From Craterostigma plantagineum (lineage: Eukaryota; Streptophyta; Magnoliopsida; Lamiales; Linderniaceae): a stretch of DNA of 64,000 bases. The notes below the pieces were generated by a model. The model searched no databases. It was not told the origin of the DNA and was given only the letters and a program-made list of their open reading frames with translations. Positions within the stretch are counted from its first letter, which is position 1. Every line of letters starts with the position of its first letter. Where the stretch lies: NCBI GenBank assembly GCA_027422505.1, contig JAPQWV010000002.1, positions 21,584,001 to 21,648,000 on the forward strand, read 5' to 3'. Shown in pieces: positions 34,106 to 46,030 of this stretch. A program made the translations under genes and the position numbers.

Positions 34106-35947
34106 TGATCGAGCGCATCGAGTTATAAAAATAAAACCAATATTACGAACTATTCTATGCTCAATAGGCAAGTGTACCTATCGATAGTAGTACATAAGCG
34201 GTAAGTATTCGAGTATCGAACCAGTGGAACTATCTACTTTTGAAAATCGTCGTTTAAATATCCTAGTGAATATTTTTGGTTTGATACAAATATAATTAAC
34301 GATAAACTAAATAAACGATAAACACAAAAATAAAAATCTGATAAAATAGCTATAATGGGTTGGAACGACTTAATAAAGCAAAGTATTTGAGACTTTGAAT
34401 CCCCCTAGCTCGACCGAAGCAAATATATCTTATACATAAACATGACTATCATTAGACCGTGGAGATTCCTATAACATGCGCACGAGTCTCTATAGCTGAC
34501 GAAACTGCGTCTTACTATAAAATAATCGTAAACAACTAATCTACCTTTTGAATAGCTGGGCAAGTTTTCCTAACTACACAATCGCAGACCGCATAAAAAT
34601 ACGATAAATCTCTCTATTAGATTTGACTCTAATCCGACGGGGTAGCCCAACCTATCTCTAGCGATGGATTTATTCCGCTCGTCTACGAGTGGTCTAATCG
34701 CCAACCCCTCTTTCAAGCGTAGCTTACGATTTTCCAACAATTATCTCAATCACATAGACATAATCAAAACAATATAATTCGTAAACAAGTCATAATAATA
34801 GCAAAACATCGGTACTTCCAAATATAGGTTCGAACTCGCTAGGGTTCATCTAGTCTCAAACGCAAGGGATTTAGTTACTTATAGGATGAATTAAACACAA
34901 CGAAGAACGAATATAACACAGAGAAAACATCGAATCTTCCCTAAAATTGGCTGAGCAGATCCTTATTCTTCGTTGAGGGAATTGATCGAACAGCTTGTGA
35001 GCGAGCTTGGAGCTGAGAGGATTCTGCTTCGATGGTTTATTCCTTGCTCTGCCGTGAGTTGCTTTCTTCAACTAGGTGAGTGACTTGGCTTTTTGGTGTG
35101 AGGTGAGCAACGTACGTGAATTTGGGAGGTGGATGATTGAGGTGTGTGCTTTGGGTTGTATGTGAGCAAACGAAGGTTTAGTGAAGGTATTTCAGGCCGA
35201 CTCCCTTCCTCTGTTGTCCCTAAGCGCGAGCAGACTCGAAGAAACGTGCTCTTTTTTTTCTTTTGCTTTGAATATCTTCTATAATGGCCTTAAGGGTTTC
35301 GATCCTCTCCAAGGCTCTTTGCGAGTGGTTCCTCCTTTGCTTCCCTTTGAAGCTCTGTTTCTTATAGTACTTAAAGAAACTAAACGAAATGAATTAGCAA
35401 AGTGGGAAACAACTTTTCTATGCGAAATCCCGTATCCATGTCTTGCTCTTTTAAACAACTTTCGTGTTTCCATGCGAAATCTCGTATCAATGCTTCGCTC
35501 TTTTAACTTTGGCTTGAGTTGTATGCTTGTGATTGGTTACCTCCATGTGCTTTAGTCTTGAGATGTCAAGCATGTAAATGTCAAAGCAGCTCTTATTCCT
35601 CATGGTCCGTCCATATTCCCAATAATAAAATATCACTTGATTTGTACGTAGTATGCATATGGGCCTAATACAAGGCAGTTTGGGCTGCTTTGTTCGGACA
35701 AAAAAAATGGGCTTCATTAACGGTTTCCAAGAATTAGCATTGGGCACGTGTGCTTGATGGAAATTTGCATGTTAGATGATCGACTGATAATTCTTGAGAT
35801 GCAAGATACAAGTCATCGCATGTGCTATAATCGTGCATTCTGTTTTCTTTCAAACAAAGCTAAAATATTAATCAAAGCACTAAAATATATTGAGACGAAT
35901 CAATTTAGCTTGCAAACGACATTATATAAACGTATATACGTTTATCA
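34106..35947 (-). repeat. Athila A 5' LTR
   Basis: 1842 bp running from TGATCGAGCGCATCGAG to CGTTTATCA. It keeps the middle section that the left LTR has lost. ORFs inside it (34871-35071, 35181-35555, 35487-35957) show no motif and are taken as chance. Confidence 0.85.
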
Positions 35948-35952
35948 GTTTC

Positions 35953-36765
35953 ATTAGTTCTTCATATTAAAGTTTGAATACTGTTTTCATTCGGTCTTAC
36001 GTTTTCGTATTGTTACATGATGTTACTCTAACATCTACCATCAATATTTATATGTAGATAGCAATGTAATAGTGTTTGATGGGTAAAAGAGAGAACTAGA
36101 TGACGAGGTTGGCGTGGGACATTATTGGTTGGATTTGTAGTTTCTAAATCCAGAAAATGAACATATATTAGATAACGAAGAAATGAAGCGTCAGATTAAT
36201 TATTTAGTTTAGATCGGTACAGCTAAATCATGTCTGCTGTTACAATAGAAACCATCTATTTCAGTTTAGAATTACTAACACCAGGGGACAAGATAAGATT
36301 CATTTAATATATGCAAGTATATAAACAAGGTGACAAAAAACTCAGGAAGTGCACTAATCGATGAGTGTAAAGATGAGGAATGATGATACTATGGTAACGG
36401 CGATGAATGATATCACTGGAGTATATAACTAGATGTGACGATATTTAATTTATGTTAGGATTACGAAAATGACATTGTCCATTACAATATAATAAAATCT
36501 TATTAATGTATACCTAAGATAGACTGTACCATTGCTGCCATGACAGTGGAACCTAAGCACGGAATGTATGGTCAAATATTCAATATGATTTGAAACAAAA
36601 CATCGCAATATTTTGCCCTTTTATTTAACCAAGTAGTGAATTGAAACCAAAGCTAGCACAAACCAAAAACGTTGAATGTGTTTTCCAAGTGATCCTAATG
36701 AAACTTCCAAGTGATATCTTTCCTCCAAAATCATCACAACAAACTTAGCCAATACACAATTTTAC
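35953..36765. other. AT-rich spacer, no gene seen
   Basis: Lies between Athila A and the hAT element; no coding or RNA feature recognised. Confidence 0.6.
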
Positions 36766-36785
36766 CTCACAATTAGACGTGTTCA

Positions 36786-36998
36786 CAGGGCCGGTTTTTT
36801 AATTTTGGAGGCCCTGCTCGGTTGCGTCAAAATATTAAGGCCCATGTATATTTTTTTCCTTATGTGGCCCTATGGAGAACAACCGGGCCTATTTATTAAT
36901 TTATATTTTTACTGTAACTGGATTTGAGGCCCTCTAACTGGGCCGGATTTCTGGCCCTGTGCAGCACGCCTGGATGCGCAGGCCCAAATCCGGCTCTG
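36786..36998 (+). mobile_element. 213-bp hAT-type MITE
   Basis: Termini CAGGGCCGGTTTT and AAATCCGGCTCTG are imperfect inverted repeats, flanked by exact 8-bp duplications CGTGTTCA (36778-36785 and 36999-37006). It has no coding capacity and internal GGGCCGG/GGCCC motifs. It sits inside the terminal inverted repeat of the larger hAT element, so it inserted later. Confidence 0.92.
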
Positions 36999-37006
36999 CG
37001 TGTTCA

Positions 37007-37815
37007 TCCGACTACGGTTACGGTTCACGGTTATGAACCGTCGGTTTACGGTTACTAAAAACCTCTAACCGTAACCGAACTTTGGTAATCACAGTTACGG
37101 TTACGGTTTTGAACCAGCCGAGCCAGTTACGGTTTTGAACCGCCAGTTTACAGTTCAAATTTTTTAAATATTTTTTATATTTTCTCTCTTATAATAATTG
37201 AAATAATTAAAGTTATTGATTTTTTCAATATAAAAAACGTAAAAAAATAAAAAAGACAGTCCATACCAAGTTAGAAATTTATATAAAAATATCCTTCATA
37301 TGTGAAAGAAAATTACATCTTAATATTAAAAAAATACTATGATTATCGCTAATTTTTTTATATCGAAAATCATTGACAGACACTCGTGGTATGCATCTTC
37401 TAAAGATCAAGTTTATTCGCTTAGGACTTCCAACGTCAATTTTTTAACATTAAAAAGCAAAAACAAAAACTAAAAATGGTGAATAAATTAACATTGGTTA
37501 CTATAATAAGAACAATAAAATTATATATTCAATAAATATATTGCGGTTAAGAAAATGATCGTTTGGCAATATAATACATAAACAGAAAATAAAATATAAA
37601 AATCCAAGTCCAAGTTCAAGGCATAAGCCCAAAGAACCCATAAACTAATGTTTTTATTTATGGTAAACTGTCGGTTAGCCACCGGTTATAACCGGAGGTT
37701 AGACCCGCCGGCTATAACCGGCAATTTACGGTTAGACAAATAGAAAACAATAACAGAACCGTATTAAATAACAGTTCGGTTACGGTTTGAACCGCCGTTG
37801 ACCACGGTTAACCAA
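37007..37815. repeat. hAT subterminal repeat region
   Basis: Clusters of GGTTACGGTT, AACCGTAACCG and GAACCGCC variants at 37013-37160 and 37670-37815, with an AT-rich middle. Such subterminal motif clusters are typical transposase-binding regions of hAT elements. The left part of the transposase gene seems to have been deleted into this region. Confidence 0.7.
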
Positions 37816-39044
37816 CCTTCTCTTTAACCATTTGACTCCTAAGCGCGCTATCTTTCATCAAAAGATTATCAAAAGCCTTTCTAAATTTTAGAGCGGATTC
37901 AATCCTCAAATAAGTGGAATTCCATCTTGTTTCTACATCCAAACAAACAAGGCTTTAGACTCAATTTTTTCCTCTTCAATACACTCTTTGAATTTGTGTA
38001 TAACCATGCGGGGAAGATCTAACATATCTCACAAGAGCATGGATTTTTTGTATTGATTTTTCAACTTCACGCAAGACATCTTTCACAACCAAATTCAAGA
38101 TATGAGAGGCATATCTCAATAGCCTTGTCATTAGCACTATTGCATTGTCCACGGTTACGGTCAAAACATTCTTAAGTCCCCACTCATTGAAGCATTTCTC
38201 CACAGATCCACCAATAAATTTACCAGAATGGCCAGCAATAGGAAAAAAAATTGATAATTTTCTTGTGCAAACTCCAATCATCATCAATAAAATGAGCGGT
38301 GAGAAACATGTAACTCATATTTTGACCAGATGTCCATGTATCAGTTGTGAGACGAACCATAGAAGAAAGCGTCTTGAAAAATTCAATTAGCTTGTTTCTT
38401 TCTTCTATAAAGAAGCTATAACAATCCCTCGCTACCGTAAATCGTGAGGGAATGACAAACCGAGTATTCAAAATTTTACAAAAGATACGAAAACCTTCTC
38501 GCTCCACAAACCGAAAGGGTATCTCATCCAACTAGCATTCGAGATAGTGCCCTCCTACAAGATTCTTGATCAAATTGCCACAAGCTAGGAATGCTGAAAA
38601 TTTCTGTTGTACCATCACTGTTCACAACAGATTTCAAATGAATATCCAATTTTTTTTCTTCAAATCAACCCGACCACGTGCTTTTGGACACCCCCTCTGA
38701 ATGTGATTGATTAAACATGTAGTCCCAATTTAGAATACAACCAATCAGCTTCTCACAATATTTACACTTAGCTTTCTCCGGATCATCAGTTTTATCGTGA
38801 TCCCAAGCAGAAGAACGATTTTTTCTTTTAAGAAAACGTTGGTCACTTACTTGAGGATTATTATGAATTGGTGGTTTTCCTTTCTTACGAGTTGTGGAGC
38901 TCTCAAGAGTGTTCTTTTTGTATGATATACTTCTTTACTCTCTAATTTATTTTCATTTGCTTGGCCAAATTCATCCATCAAGTGAGCCAAGTCCACAACT
39001 CTTGCACTAGTATTGTCTGCAACACTATCTTCAGATGTCGACAT
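37800..39044 (-). pseudogene. hAT transposase (BED-type), broken and C-terminally truncated
   Basis: Start codon at 39044 (MSTSEDSVADNTSARVVDL). A BED-type zinc finger follows near 38690-38800 (KCKYCEKLIG ... HSEG), then the catalytic-domain start 38220-38531 (LTTDTWTSGQNMSYMFLTAH), 37976-38287 (TVDNA, ILNLVVKD) and, in another frame, TRWNSTY near 37908-37930. The C-terminal dimerisation region normally found in hAT transposases is missing, and at least three frameshifts or stops interrupt the frame. The family excises and reinserts hAT DNA; this copy is inactive. Confidence 0.88.
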
Positions 39045-39154
39045 ACTTGATTCTATGAAGATAAAAATTCAAAAAACAAGTTCAGCGAAAAAGAGTTTAA
39101 AACAAGCTCTTTTGAAGAAATAACATTTCTTAGGAACAAGATTGATGTGGATTT

Positions 39155-39420
39155 CGCCCTCGGGCACTTCATCTTGATCTCTCCCTCCTTTCCTCTCCGG
39201 CGGGGCTCGCTCCGGCATTTCGCCCTTTTTCGGGTTCGACCGCCTCGAGCTGTCCGCCACCTACTCGGGAGACCCCTCGCGCATCTACCGTTGTTTCTCG
39301 GGCTCCTTCTCGAGAGCATCCTCTTCCTTTGCTAACGTTTCTTTCGCGCCTCATTACTCGCGGGTTATTTGATAGTTAATGTTATTTTACCGTCAGCCGA
39401 AAATCCTAAGGGTAATAATA
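39155..39420. repeat. Left direct repeat of the Tat element
   Basis: GGGCACTTCATCTTGATCTC onward matches 48290 onward. It encodes on the minus strand the same Arg-rich peptide (RRRGKEGEIKMKCPR) found in gag at the right end. It ends GGGTAATA where the right copy has GGGTAACA. Confidence 0.85.
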
Positions 39421-39872
39421 GTCCCCTCTAAAATAGTCCAAAAAGAGTGTAACGAGTATTTGGACGTTAGCTATCGGTAAAATAATCGGTTGTAAAGTTC
39501 TTTTCGTTTTTCATCAGACTTCTTCGGGCGCTTATCCTTTTCTTCCCTCCTAGCTCCTCGGGCAGCTCTTATCCTTCATTCGTCACGGTGATCCCTTATG
39601 CTGCCACATCTCAATCTCTCTTGGGCGGGAAAAATACCGCCCCATCTAATCATGCCAAATCGATCTTGACACGTATCGCTCATCCGAAAACCCAACGTCT
39701 CGTCTTCCTTTTTTCCCCCTTTTCTCCTTATTTTCTCCCTTTTCCTTCATTAGTAGGGTTCCTGATTTTCGCTTTCCTCCTCTCTACGTCTTTGTCAAGT
39801 GCGACTGCAACAATTTCTTGCGTTCTTCAGTGTGTCTCCGCGATTTCATCATCTTCTTCTTCATCAAGACCG
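39421..39872 (+). promoter_or_regulatory. Possible LTR/promoter and 5' leader of the Tat antisense ORF
   Basis: Holds a CT-rich leader ending in a strong donor (ACCG|GTAAGC at 39873). No ORF of interest. It is probably part of the Tat LTR or 3' untranslated region, used in reverse as the antisense gene's promoter; that use is inferred. Confidence 0.35.
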
Positions 39873-40216
39873 GTAAGCTTTCTTTCTTTCTCTCTCTTTC
39901 CCCTCTCGCTACTTTAAGTTTCGTCTCTAAAATGTGCTTTATCTGTATTGAGCCATGCCCTTGAGATTTTCTTTGTTTCGTCTTCATTCGTTTTTGCCTG
40001 TGTTTATTCCATTAGCCCTTTTAGGATTATGCGGTCTTTCGCTGCGAGCGACGTCACGACTTCGTCTTCCTCAAATTGCTCGATTTCTTTTTCAACCCTA
40101 AACCGCCCATAATCTCCATCTTCTCCTTCTTCTTCTTCTTCATTTTTCACTTCATTTCTCAACGCGGCGGAGTTCCTAAGTAAATTCCCTGACTTGGATA
40201 TTTTTCGCCCCCTCAG
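39873..40216 (+). other. Predicted intron in the leader of the antisense ORF
   Basis: GTAAGC donor at 39873 and CCCCCTCAG acceptor ending at 40216, with a T-rich interior. It precedes the first ATG of the antisense ORF at 40277. Predicted from splice signals only. Confidence 0.45.
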
Positions 40217-40276
40217 CTTATTGGGTACCCGAGCAAGAAAGCATACCTCGAAGCTCTATCTGATTGGTCTTCACAA

Positions 40277-42037
40277 ATGGAAGAATTTCGCGAGGAGGTT
40301 ATGCTCCCCTGGCATGAAGTGAACGTCTCATCCCTTCGGGAATCTCATGTTCCCTTGATTATCGATCGGGCCGGTCTAACTCCCAATCATGAGGTGCGAA
40401 TTCCCAAACCCCGGGAAGTGGCCAGTGGGCCTCCTGAAGGTTTCCACACTTCTTCCTTGACTAGCTTGACATGGGGCTTCGTCTTCCCCTCCCTCAATTT
40501 CTGGTCGATCTTTGCAACTATTACCAGATTTCTCCCTGTCAACTGACCCCGAACTCCTACAGTCTTTTTTTTTCCCTAGCCGTTCTCATCAAATACTTCC
40601 AGAGAGCCAGTTTCCACTCCCCTTCTTCTATCATTTTTAAAAATTAACCATAAGGAACATGGCAAATTCTTCTTTTCCTCGACTGCTCCCGAAGAATTCT
40701 TCTCGGAAACCCCTCCTCCCACAAGGGATGGATGAGGAAATTCTTCTTCGTTCGATCTCCCGATGGGAGTCCCGAAAATGATACCGTTGAGGTTTGGCCT
40801 AAGACCATATCCATATCTACTCCTCTTCCCCTTGTCCCCGATTCAGAGGTTTAGAGGTTCAAAGAGGTCCTCGGGGGCTGGCGCTTCAGCGCCCCCGAGC
40901 TTGTCAGAGACGGCCTGCTTTGCCATTTTGGTTTTTGCTCGAAGGGAATCATGATAGATGACATAGGTATATTTTATAGGTTTTTCTCTTTTCTTCCTCG
41001 ACTCTATCTATGATCGGGCCTCTTTTCTTGTCTTACCAGATTCCAGCATGGACCACGCTGATTTGCTCAAAATTTCGGAGCAAATGAAGAAGGGTGGCTC
41101 TTCTCAAGCCCCTCCCTACCTCAGTTACTCGGGCCCTCAATAAGGGCATGGGTAAAGCTCCATCCACTTCCTCGAGCTGCTCCACGTCAAAGAAGGCTAA
41201 ACCTAGCGCCCGGGCAAGCGCGAGCACTGTTGAAGGTTCTCCTTCTGCGGCGACCCGGTGGAGCAGCCGAAATATTTTCACCGCCCTCGCCAATATTTTC
41301 TCCGGGGCTTCCGAAGCGAGGCAAGTCTATCTCTCGGGCAAGAACCCTCGAGAATTTTTCTCACTTTTTGCCCAGATCATGAGCCAGGTATTAACTTTTA
41401 CCCCTTTGCTTTCTCCTTCTTTTACCATTGTTTATCTTTATGCCTTTTCTTTATCCTTTGTCGCCATCCCTATCCTCAGGAATTTGCCAGCGCCGCCGAG
41501 GCTCTCGAGAGGATGCTTTTCATGCATGACGATTGCACAGAGCTCACCCAGCGCGAGGAGAAACTGAAAGGGGAGATAGATCAAGTCAAGGAGGATGACA
41601 AGTCGCGAGAGGACGACTTACATAAGTAGATGAGGGATGCTCGTGCAGAGTCTGAGAGGGCAAAGAGGGCCCTAGCCAAGGAGAAGGAAGCTCGGGAGGA
41701 GGCGGAGAAAAACTTCAGCGAGCTGGAGGAGATCGTCACTCGGGATTATCTGTCCCGAGAGGCATATGGGAGACAGGTCGTTACTTATTTTAAGTACGGC
41801 TTCAGGGGCTGCCTCTGCCAGTTTCGAGAAGCTGGCTTCGTTCGCCAGAAATTCAAGCTCGACTTCCTGAATGCTGTGCTGGCTTTATTGGAGTGCCCTG
41901 TCGGAGGATACAAGCCGGAGTCTGTGGCCCAGGGAGGATCCGAGGACATCGTCCCGGAGGACATAATTGCCACTCCTTCGAGTGAGGAAAACGAGGAAGC
42001 CCCCGATCTCCCGTTTGAGTTCCTGAGAAGCCGATGA
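40277..42037 (+). pseudogene. Antisense ORF of the Tat element (putative transposase-28-like, coiled coil)
   Basis: Runs on the strand opposite gag-pol. First block from 40277 (MEEFREEVMLPWHEV; later PLPQFLVDLCNYY in a shifted frame), then FFFVRSPDG near 40757, both resembling the plant domain called putative gypsy-type transposon/Transposase_28. After predicted introns 40967-41039 (AG/GTATAT...TTACCAG) and 41388-41479 (CAG/GTATTAAC...CCTCAG) comes a long charged coiled coil (41480-41760, ERMLFMHDDCTELTQREEKL, ARAESERAKRALAKEKEA) and a conserved tail (YFKYGFRGCLCQF), stopping at 42037. Breaks: a frameshift near 40470, an in-frame stop near 41627 and others. Antisense ORFs in this position are known in Tat elements; their function is unknown. 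Confidence 0.7.
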
Positions 42038-43371
42038 AGTCCCTGAGCCCGTTGCCAAATAGGAGGTTGAGAAAGCCCGCGAAGAAGTTCTTGAGGGCCC
42101 CCTGCAAGAGGAAGAGCAATTGGCCCCCCGGTCGAGTCAGTGGTGACTGGGGCAGAAGAGATGATGGTGGAGTCCAATCAGGCCGGTTCTCCCGATCCAC
42201 TCCAAAAACTTCTATCTGTGTTTTTGAACCCTTTTCTGTTCCTTCTATGGACCATATCGTCCTTTGTCTTTTTCTATCTTTTCGAACAATATTGTAGTAT
42301 GTCTTTTCCTTTCTACTCTATTATATTAGTGTAATCGCATCTTTTCAGTTCAGCATCTTGTGCTTGTTTTAATCATCGTTGTGTGTCATATGCTTTCTTC
42401 TCGCGATTTCGTAATTTCCCACTATCTCTTAAATTCCGTAACTTAAAGATTGAGACGCCCGATGACCTGAAGCTAGTCTTCCGCGATGTTTTCTCGACCG
42501 CGGTCCTCGAGTAGCTAAAGCCATTTCGCGAATCCCATATCTTTCGTAATTCAAAATTTCAAAATCAGGAAGACCCGATCATCCGGGGTCCCCTTTTCGT
42601 TCGAATCGCGAATCATTACGAACGTTAGCTCAACGGTCACTAAATCCGTGCATCTTGTATACCATAACTCAAATCTTTAAAATTTAAAAACCCGAGAATT
42701 GCGAGATCCTTCCCTTATAAAATCCGTACTTGATAATTCAAACTTCTCATATTTCTTTCCAAGCTCAAGCCTCATTAATTCCCTCAGATCCAGGTCCTAT
42801 AATTTCTCTGTCGCCGTGTATTACTCTCTTTTATCTTTTTATCGCGTAAGGCAATCGCTTTTCTTCATTTCCTCGGTTCTTATGCATTTTCAGCTCATCA
42901 ATGAACAAGAGGGCTACACACTCTTATCCACGGAGAAACCCTTATTTTCAAGCCTAGAAACAAGACCCTTCGATTCGCCCTCCTTGGGGTTTGTGGGATG
43001 AGGCGACGGGTTTTACCTCAAATACGAACGCGCGATTTCCGCATAAGGAGTACCCAGTCTCGACGATTCCCCCATTCTCGAGAAGCAACCACATCAAGGG
43101 TGGACCGATCGTATCCTCATTTCCTATTGGAGAACGAGTGTACCTCGTCTCGTCAGTTCATGGAGAGTTTTCTGGATCCCGAGGAGAAACTACATTCGGC
43201 GAAATTCTCTGACTCCGTATTCTGGTATTGGTGGGCTCTGAGTCAAAGCCGGGTAGGTTATGTTAAGCATTACTTTTCATCTTTCGTCTTTCTTCACCCT
43301 TCCTTAACTTTCTCCTTTAGTCTTACTCGCTTTCTTGTGAGGGACTTCGGCGTTCCACTCAACGACGCGAC
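42038..43371. other. Tat element interior, no clear gene
   Basis: Several 60-130 codon ORFs on plus (for example 42699-43001, 42998-43375) without recognised motifs. Probably the 3' part and spacer of the antisense module. Confidence 0.45.
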
Positions 43372-43590
43372 TTGATTCAATACTACGATGATGCTTGTTC
43401 CCGAATGACGTCTTTTCTGGGCGAGAAAGACCGACAAATTGCCAGGCTAAAGAAGCTGTTTGTCGAGTCCCAAGCTGAGAATCAAGAGATTCGCTCGAGA
43501 TCTCGAGGGAGTCGTGCTCGGGCCAGGTTCTCTAGTCGTGCAAGGCGTGCTTTTCCCCTGCGTGAGTGGGATCTCGGAGTTAAGGCATAA
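43372..43590 (+). pseudogene. Second coiled-coil fragment on the antisense strand
   Basis: A 72-codon ORF with a heptad-like charged stretch (SFLGEKDRQIARLKKLFVES) followed by an Arg/Ser-rich tail. It resembles the coiled-coil part of the antisense ORF upstream and could be its duplicate or a last exon. No domain assigned. Confidence 0.35.
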
Positions 43591-44051
43591 GAGGATTGCT
43601 CATGATGAAGAAGCCTTCACCTCCTCGAGGGTGCGGCATTCAGGCAACCCCTATGCACCGGACCTGATGCCATAATCATCTCTTGCTACACCCTCCGCCA
43701 CGTTGCTTTGTTATTATTTTACCCTTTGAACTACGGGACTTCTTGGTTTCTATCCCTTGTCTTTCTCTATTTATCCTTTAAATTCGCATTCTCCATTTTG
43801 TCATCTCGCGTTGGTTTTGCTTTCTTCATTAGTTTCAATCAAATATATTAGGCGTTTAGTTTCTTCGATCATCGTAATTCGTCACCATTCTTGCCTGGAG
43901 TGTTGTACTATGGGTTATCTATGACTTTTAGCACTCTTTCGAGAGGACGTCTCCCACCTCGCTCTCTTGAAAAATCCTATAGCCTTTCTTGAGGATCTCA
44001 TCTATTTTCGTCCGTGCGAGCTATCACTCCTCTTTCGAAGGCTTCGTACAA

Positions 44052-44172
44052 TTTCACTTTCTCGAGCGATCGGGCCTCATATGAGGACTTTTTTCACTCT
44101 CTTGAGCGGTCGGGCCTCATCCGAGGACTTTTTTAACTCTCTTGAGCGATCGGGCCTCATCTGAGGACTTTT
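44052..44172. repeat. Three tandem 40-bp repeats
   Basis: Units contain GAGCGATCGGGCCTCAT followed by TGAGGACTTTTT; the GAGC motif starts at 44064, 44104 and 44144. CCTCATATGAGG, CCTCATCCGAGG and CCTCATCTGAGG inside the units are short palindromes that could form hairpins. Confidence 0.85.
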
Positions 44173-44322
44173 TCCAATACGTCGCATTCTTACGAAATAA
44201 ACAACTTCATTCAGAAACTGCAATGTTCGAAATAAAGACAAATAACTTGTATTTGAGCAAACTAGCTAACTAGGCGAAGTATGAGTATGATGCGGGGTAT
44301 AGAGTGCGAGTCTGAAGGCTCG

Positions 44323-45395
44323 TCACGGGTAGTACTTCTTCAAGTGCCGAGCGTTGTGCGGCCTTTTCAACTTCTTTCCTTCCAAATCCTCCAAGTAATA
44401 GGCAACCTCTCCAGCCTTCTTGATCACTTTGTACGGTCCTTCGTACTTGGGGTCCAACTTTCCTCTTTCTCCTTCGTGCTGTATTTCTTTCATGACAAGT
44501 TCTCCTTCCTCGAACCTTCTCAAGCACACCTTCCGATTGTAGGCTCGAGTGATTTTCCTTTGATAGGCTGCTATTCTGAGCGCGGCCCTCTGCCTTCCTT
44601 CCTCGATCAGATCAAGTTCATCAGCGCGAAGTTGATCATTCTCCTCCGAATATCCCATTACTAGGGAGCTTTCTTGTTCTATTTCCACGGGCAACCCAGC
44701 TTCACTTCTGTATACCAGGCTGAAGGAGGTTTCCCCTTTCCCGACCCAAGGCGTGGTTCGATAGGACCAGAGTACGCTCTGTAGCTCATTAAACCAGGCC
44801 CTTTTTAGCCCGTCTAGCCGGACTTCCAACGCTTGGACAATCATCCGATTGGTCACTTCCACCTGGCCATTGCTCTGTGTATAGGTTACGGAGGTGAATA
44901 CTAGCTCGATCTCATAATCTTTACACCATCCCTTTAGCTTGCGTCCGCTGAACTGTCTTCCATTATCACTTATCAGCCTCCTCGGGATCCCAAACCAACA
45001 TAGAATATTTTTCCACAGAAAGGCGATTACCGCAGCTTCGGTGATCCGTGCTAAAGCTTCGGCCTCCACCCACATGGAGAAATAATCAATCGCAACCAGG
45101 AGAAATTTTTTTGTGAGGCGTTGCCTTCAAATGGCCCGACTATGTCCAATCCCCATTGATCGAACGGGCAGGCAGACACGACAAACTTCATCATTTCCGC
45201 GGGCGCCCTTTGTAGATTCGCATGCTTCTGACATCTGAGACAACTTCGCACCACTCTGATCGAGTATGTCCTCATGGTGGGCCAGAAGAAACCCGCCAGC
45301 ATTGCCTTTCGTGCCAAGGCTCTTCCTCCGATGTGACTTCCACAACTTCCCTCATGTATGTCTACCAAGACTTCTTCCGCTTTCTCTCTCGACAA
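44323..45395 (-). pseudogene. Tat integrase (broken)
   Basis: 45051-45395 has the zinc-binding part (HIGGRALARKAMLAGFFWP, CLRCQKHANLQR) and the start of the core (DQWGLDIVGPF). After a frameshift, 44323-45075 holds the remaining core (ISDNGRQFSGRKLKGWC, YTQSNGQVEVTNRMI) and C-terminal domain (LDPKYEGPYKVIKKAGEVAY). The DDE residues are all visible but in two frames. It ends about 150 bp before the tandem repeat block that precedes the antisense module. Confidence 0.88.
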
Positions 45396-45611
45396 TCACC
45401 TTAATAGAGGGCCCGAGTAGGATCTCTTGAACACAATTCCATCGATAATCGTAAAGCGACAGGACCTTTACTCGGGCTTGGACCTTGTCTCGGGAAAGAT
45501 TTGTTCCTCCAGGTATCGATAGATGTCATATCGCCAATCTTCGGGCTCCGGATTACCCCTCTGTTCTATCTGATGAATTTGGGGAGCTCTTTCTATCTTT
45601 ACTCCTTCCTC

Positions 45612-45628
45612 GGGGGGGGGGGGGGGGG
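45612..45628 (+). repeat. Run of 17 G residues
   Basis: An uninterrupted G17 (C17 on the coding strand) between RNase H and integrase. Long enough for G-quadruplex formation and also a common place for assembly length errors. Confidence 0.9.
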
Positions 45629-45692
45629 TTCAAGGCACATGCCCGTTTAGCAATTCGATCAGCCTTCTTGTTCTCTTTCTTATTAATGAGCT

Positions 45693-45926
45693 TCAACTTA
45701 AACTCCTCAAATTTTCCTTCATCTTATCGAACGCTTTCACATACCCCATCAGGCTGTTGGTTAGCACCACGATCGTGTGTGACAGAAAGTACGGTCTTAA
45801 TCTCCTAGCCGTAATCACGAGGGCTAACAGTAATTTCTCTTGGGAGGTGTATCGAACTTCTGCGCCTTTCAAGATATGGCTAACGAAGTAGACTGATTTC
45901 TGTACCTTTTCTTCTTCTCGGACCAT
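45693..45926 (-). pseudogene. Tat RNase H fragment
   Basis: A 77-codon ORF with the RNase H middle (VYFVSHILKGAEVRYTSQEK ... LLALVITARRLRPYFLSHTI). Upstream and downstream parts are in other frames. Confidence 0.75.
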
Positions 45927-46030
45927 GACCGAGCTGACTGCTCGGGGAGTGGCTGATATATAAACAATGAGCTCTTCCCGGGCTTTGGTTTGTTCAGCAC
46001 AGACAGCTCCTTCAGGTACTCCTTTAACTC

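Larger units (their letters stand above)
26035..35947 (-). mobile_element. Athila-type Gypsy element, copy A (degenerate)
   Basis: LTRs at 26035-26489 and 34106-35947, minus orientation. Flanks are GTTTA (26030-26034) and GTTTC (35948-35952), a 5-bp duplication with one change. The PBS matches tRNA-Asp and a polypurine tract abuts the left LTR. Gag, protease, RT, RNase H and integrase follow on the minus strand with Athila-type motifs (ILGRPFF, CIDYRKLNDAT, FMDDFSVFG). Damage includes frameshifts, an integrase-core deletion, a 671-bp tandem duplication at the 5' end and a 1.39-kb deletion in the 3' LTR. The extra ORF usually found after integrase is absent. Confidence 0.88.

Noticed and set aside
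41033..41293. Minus-strand ORFs opposite the Tat antisense module (41033-41293, 41785-42200)
   Set aside because: They are shadows of the plus-strand exons, which carry the recognisable coiled-coil and splice signals.
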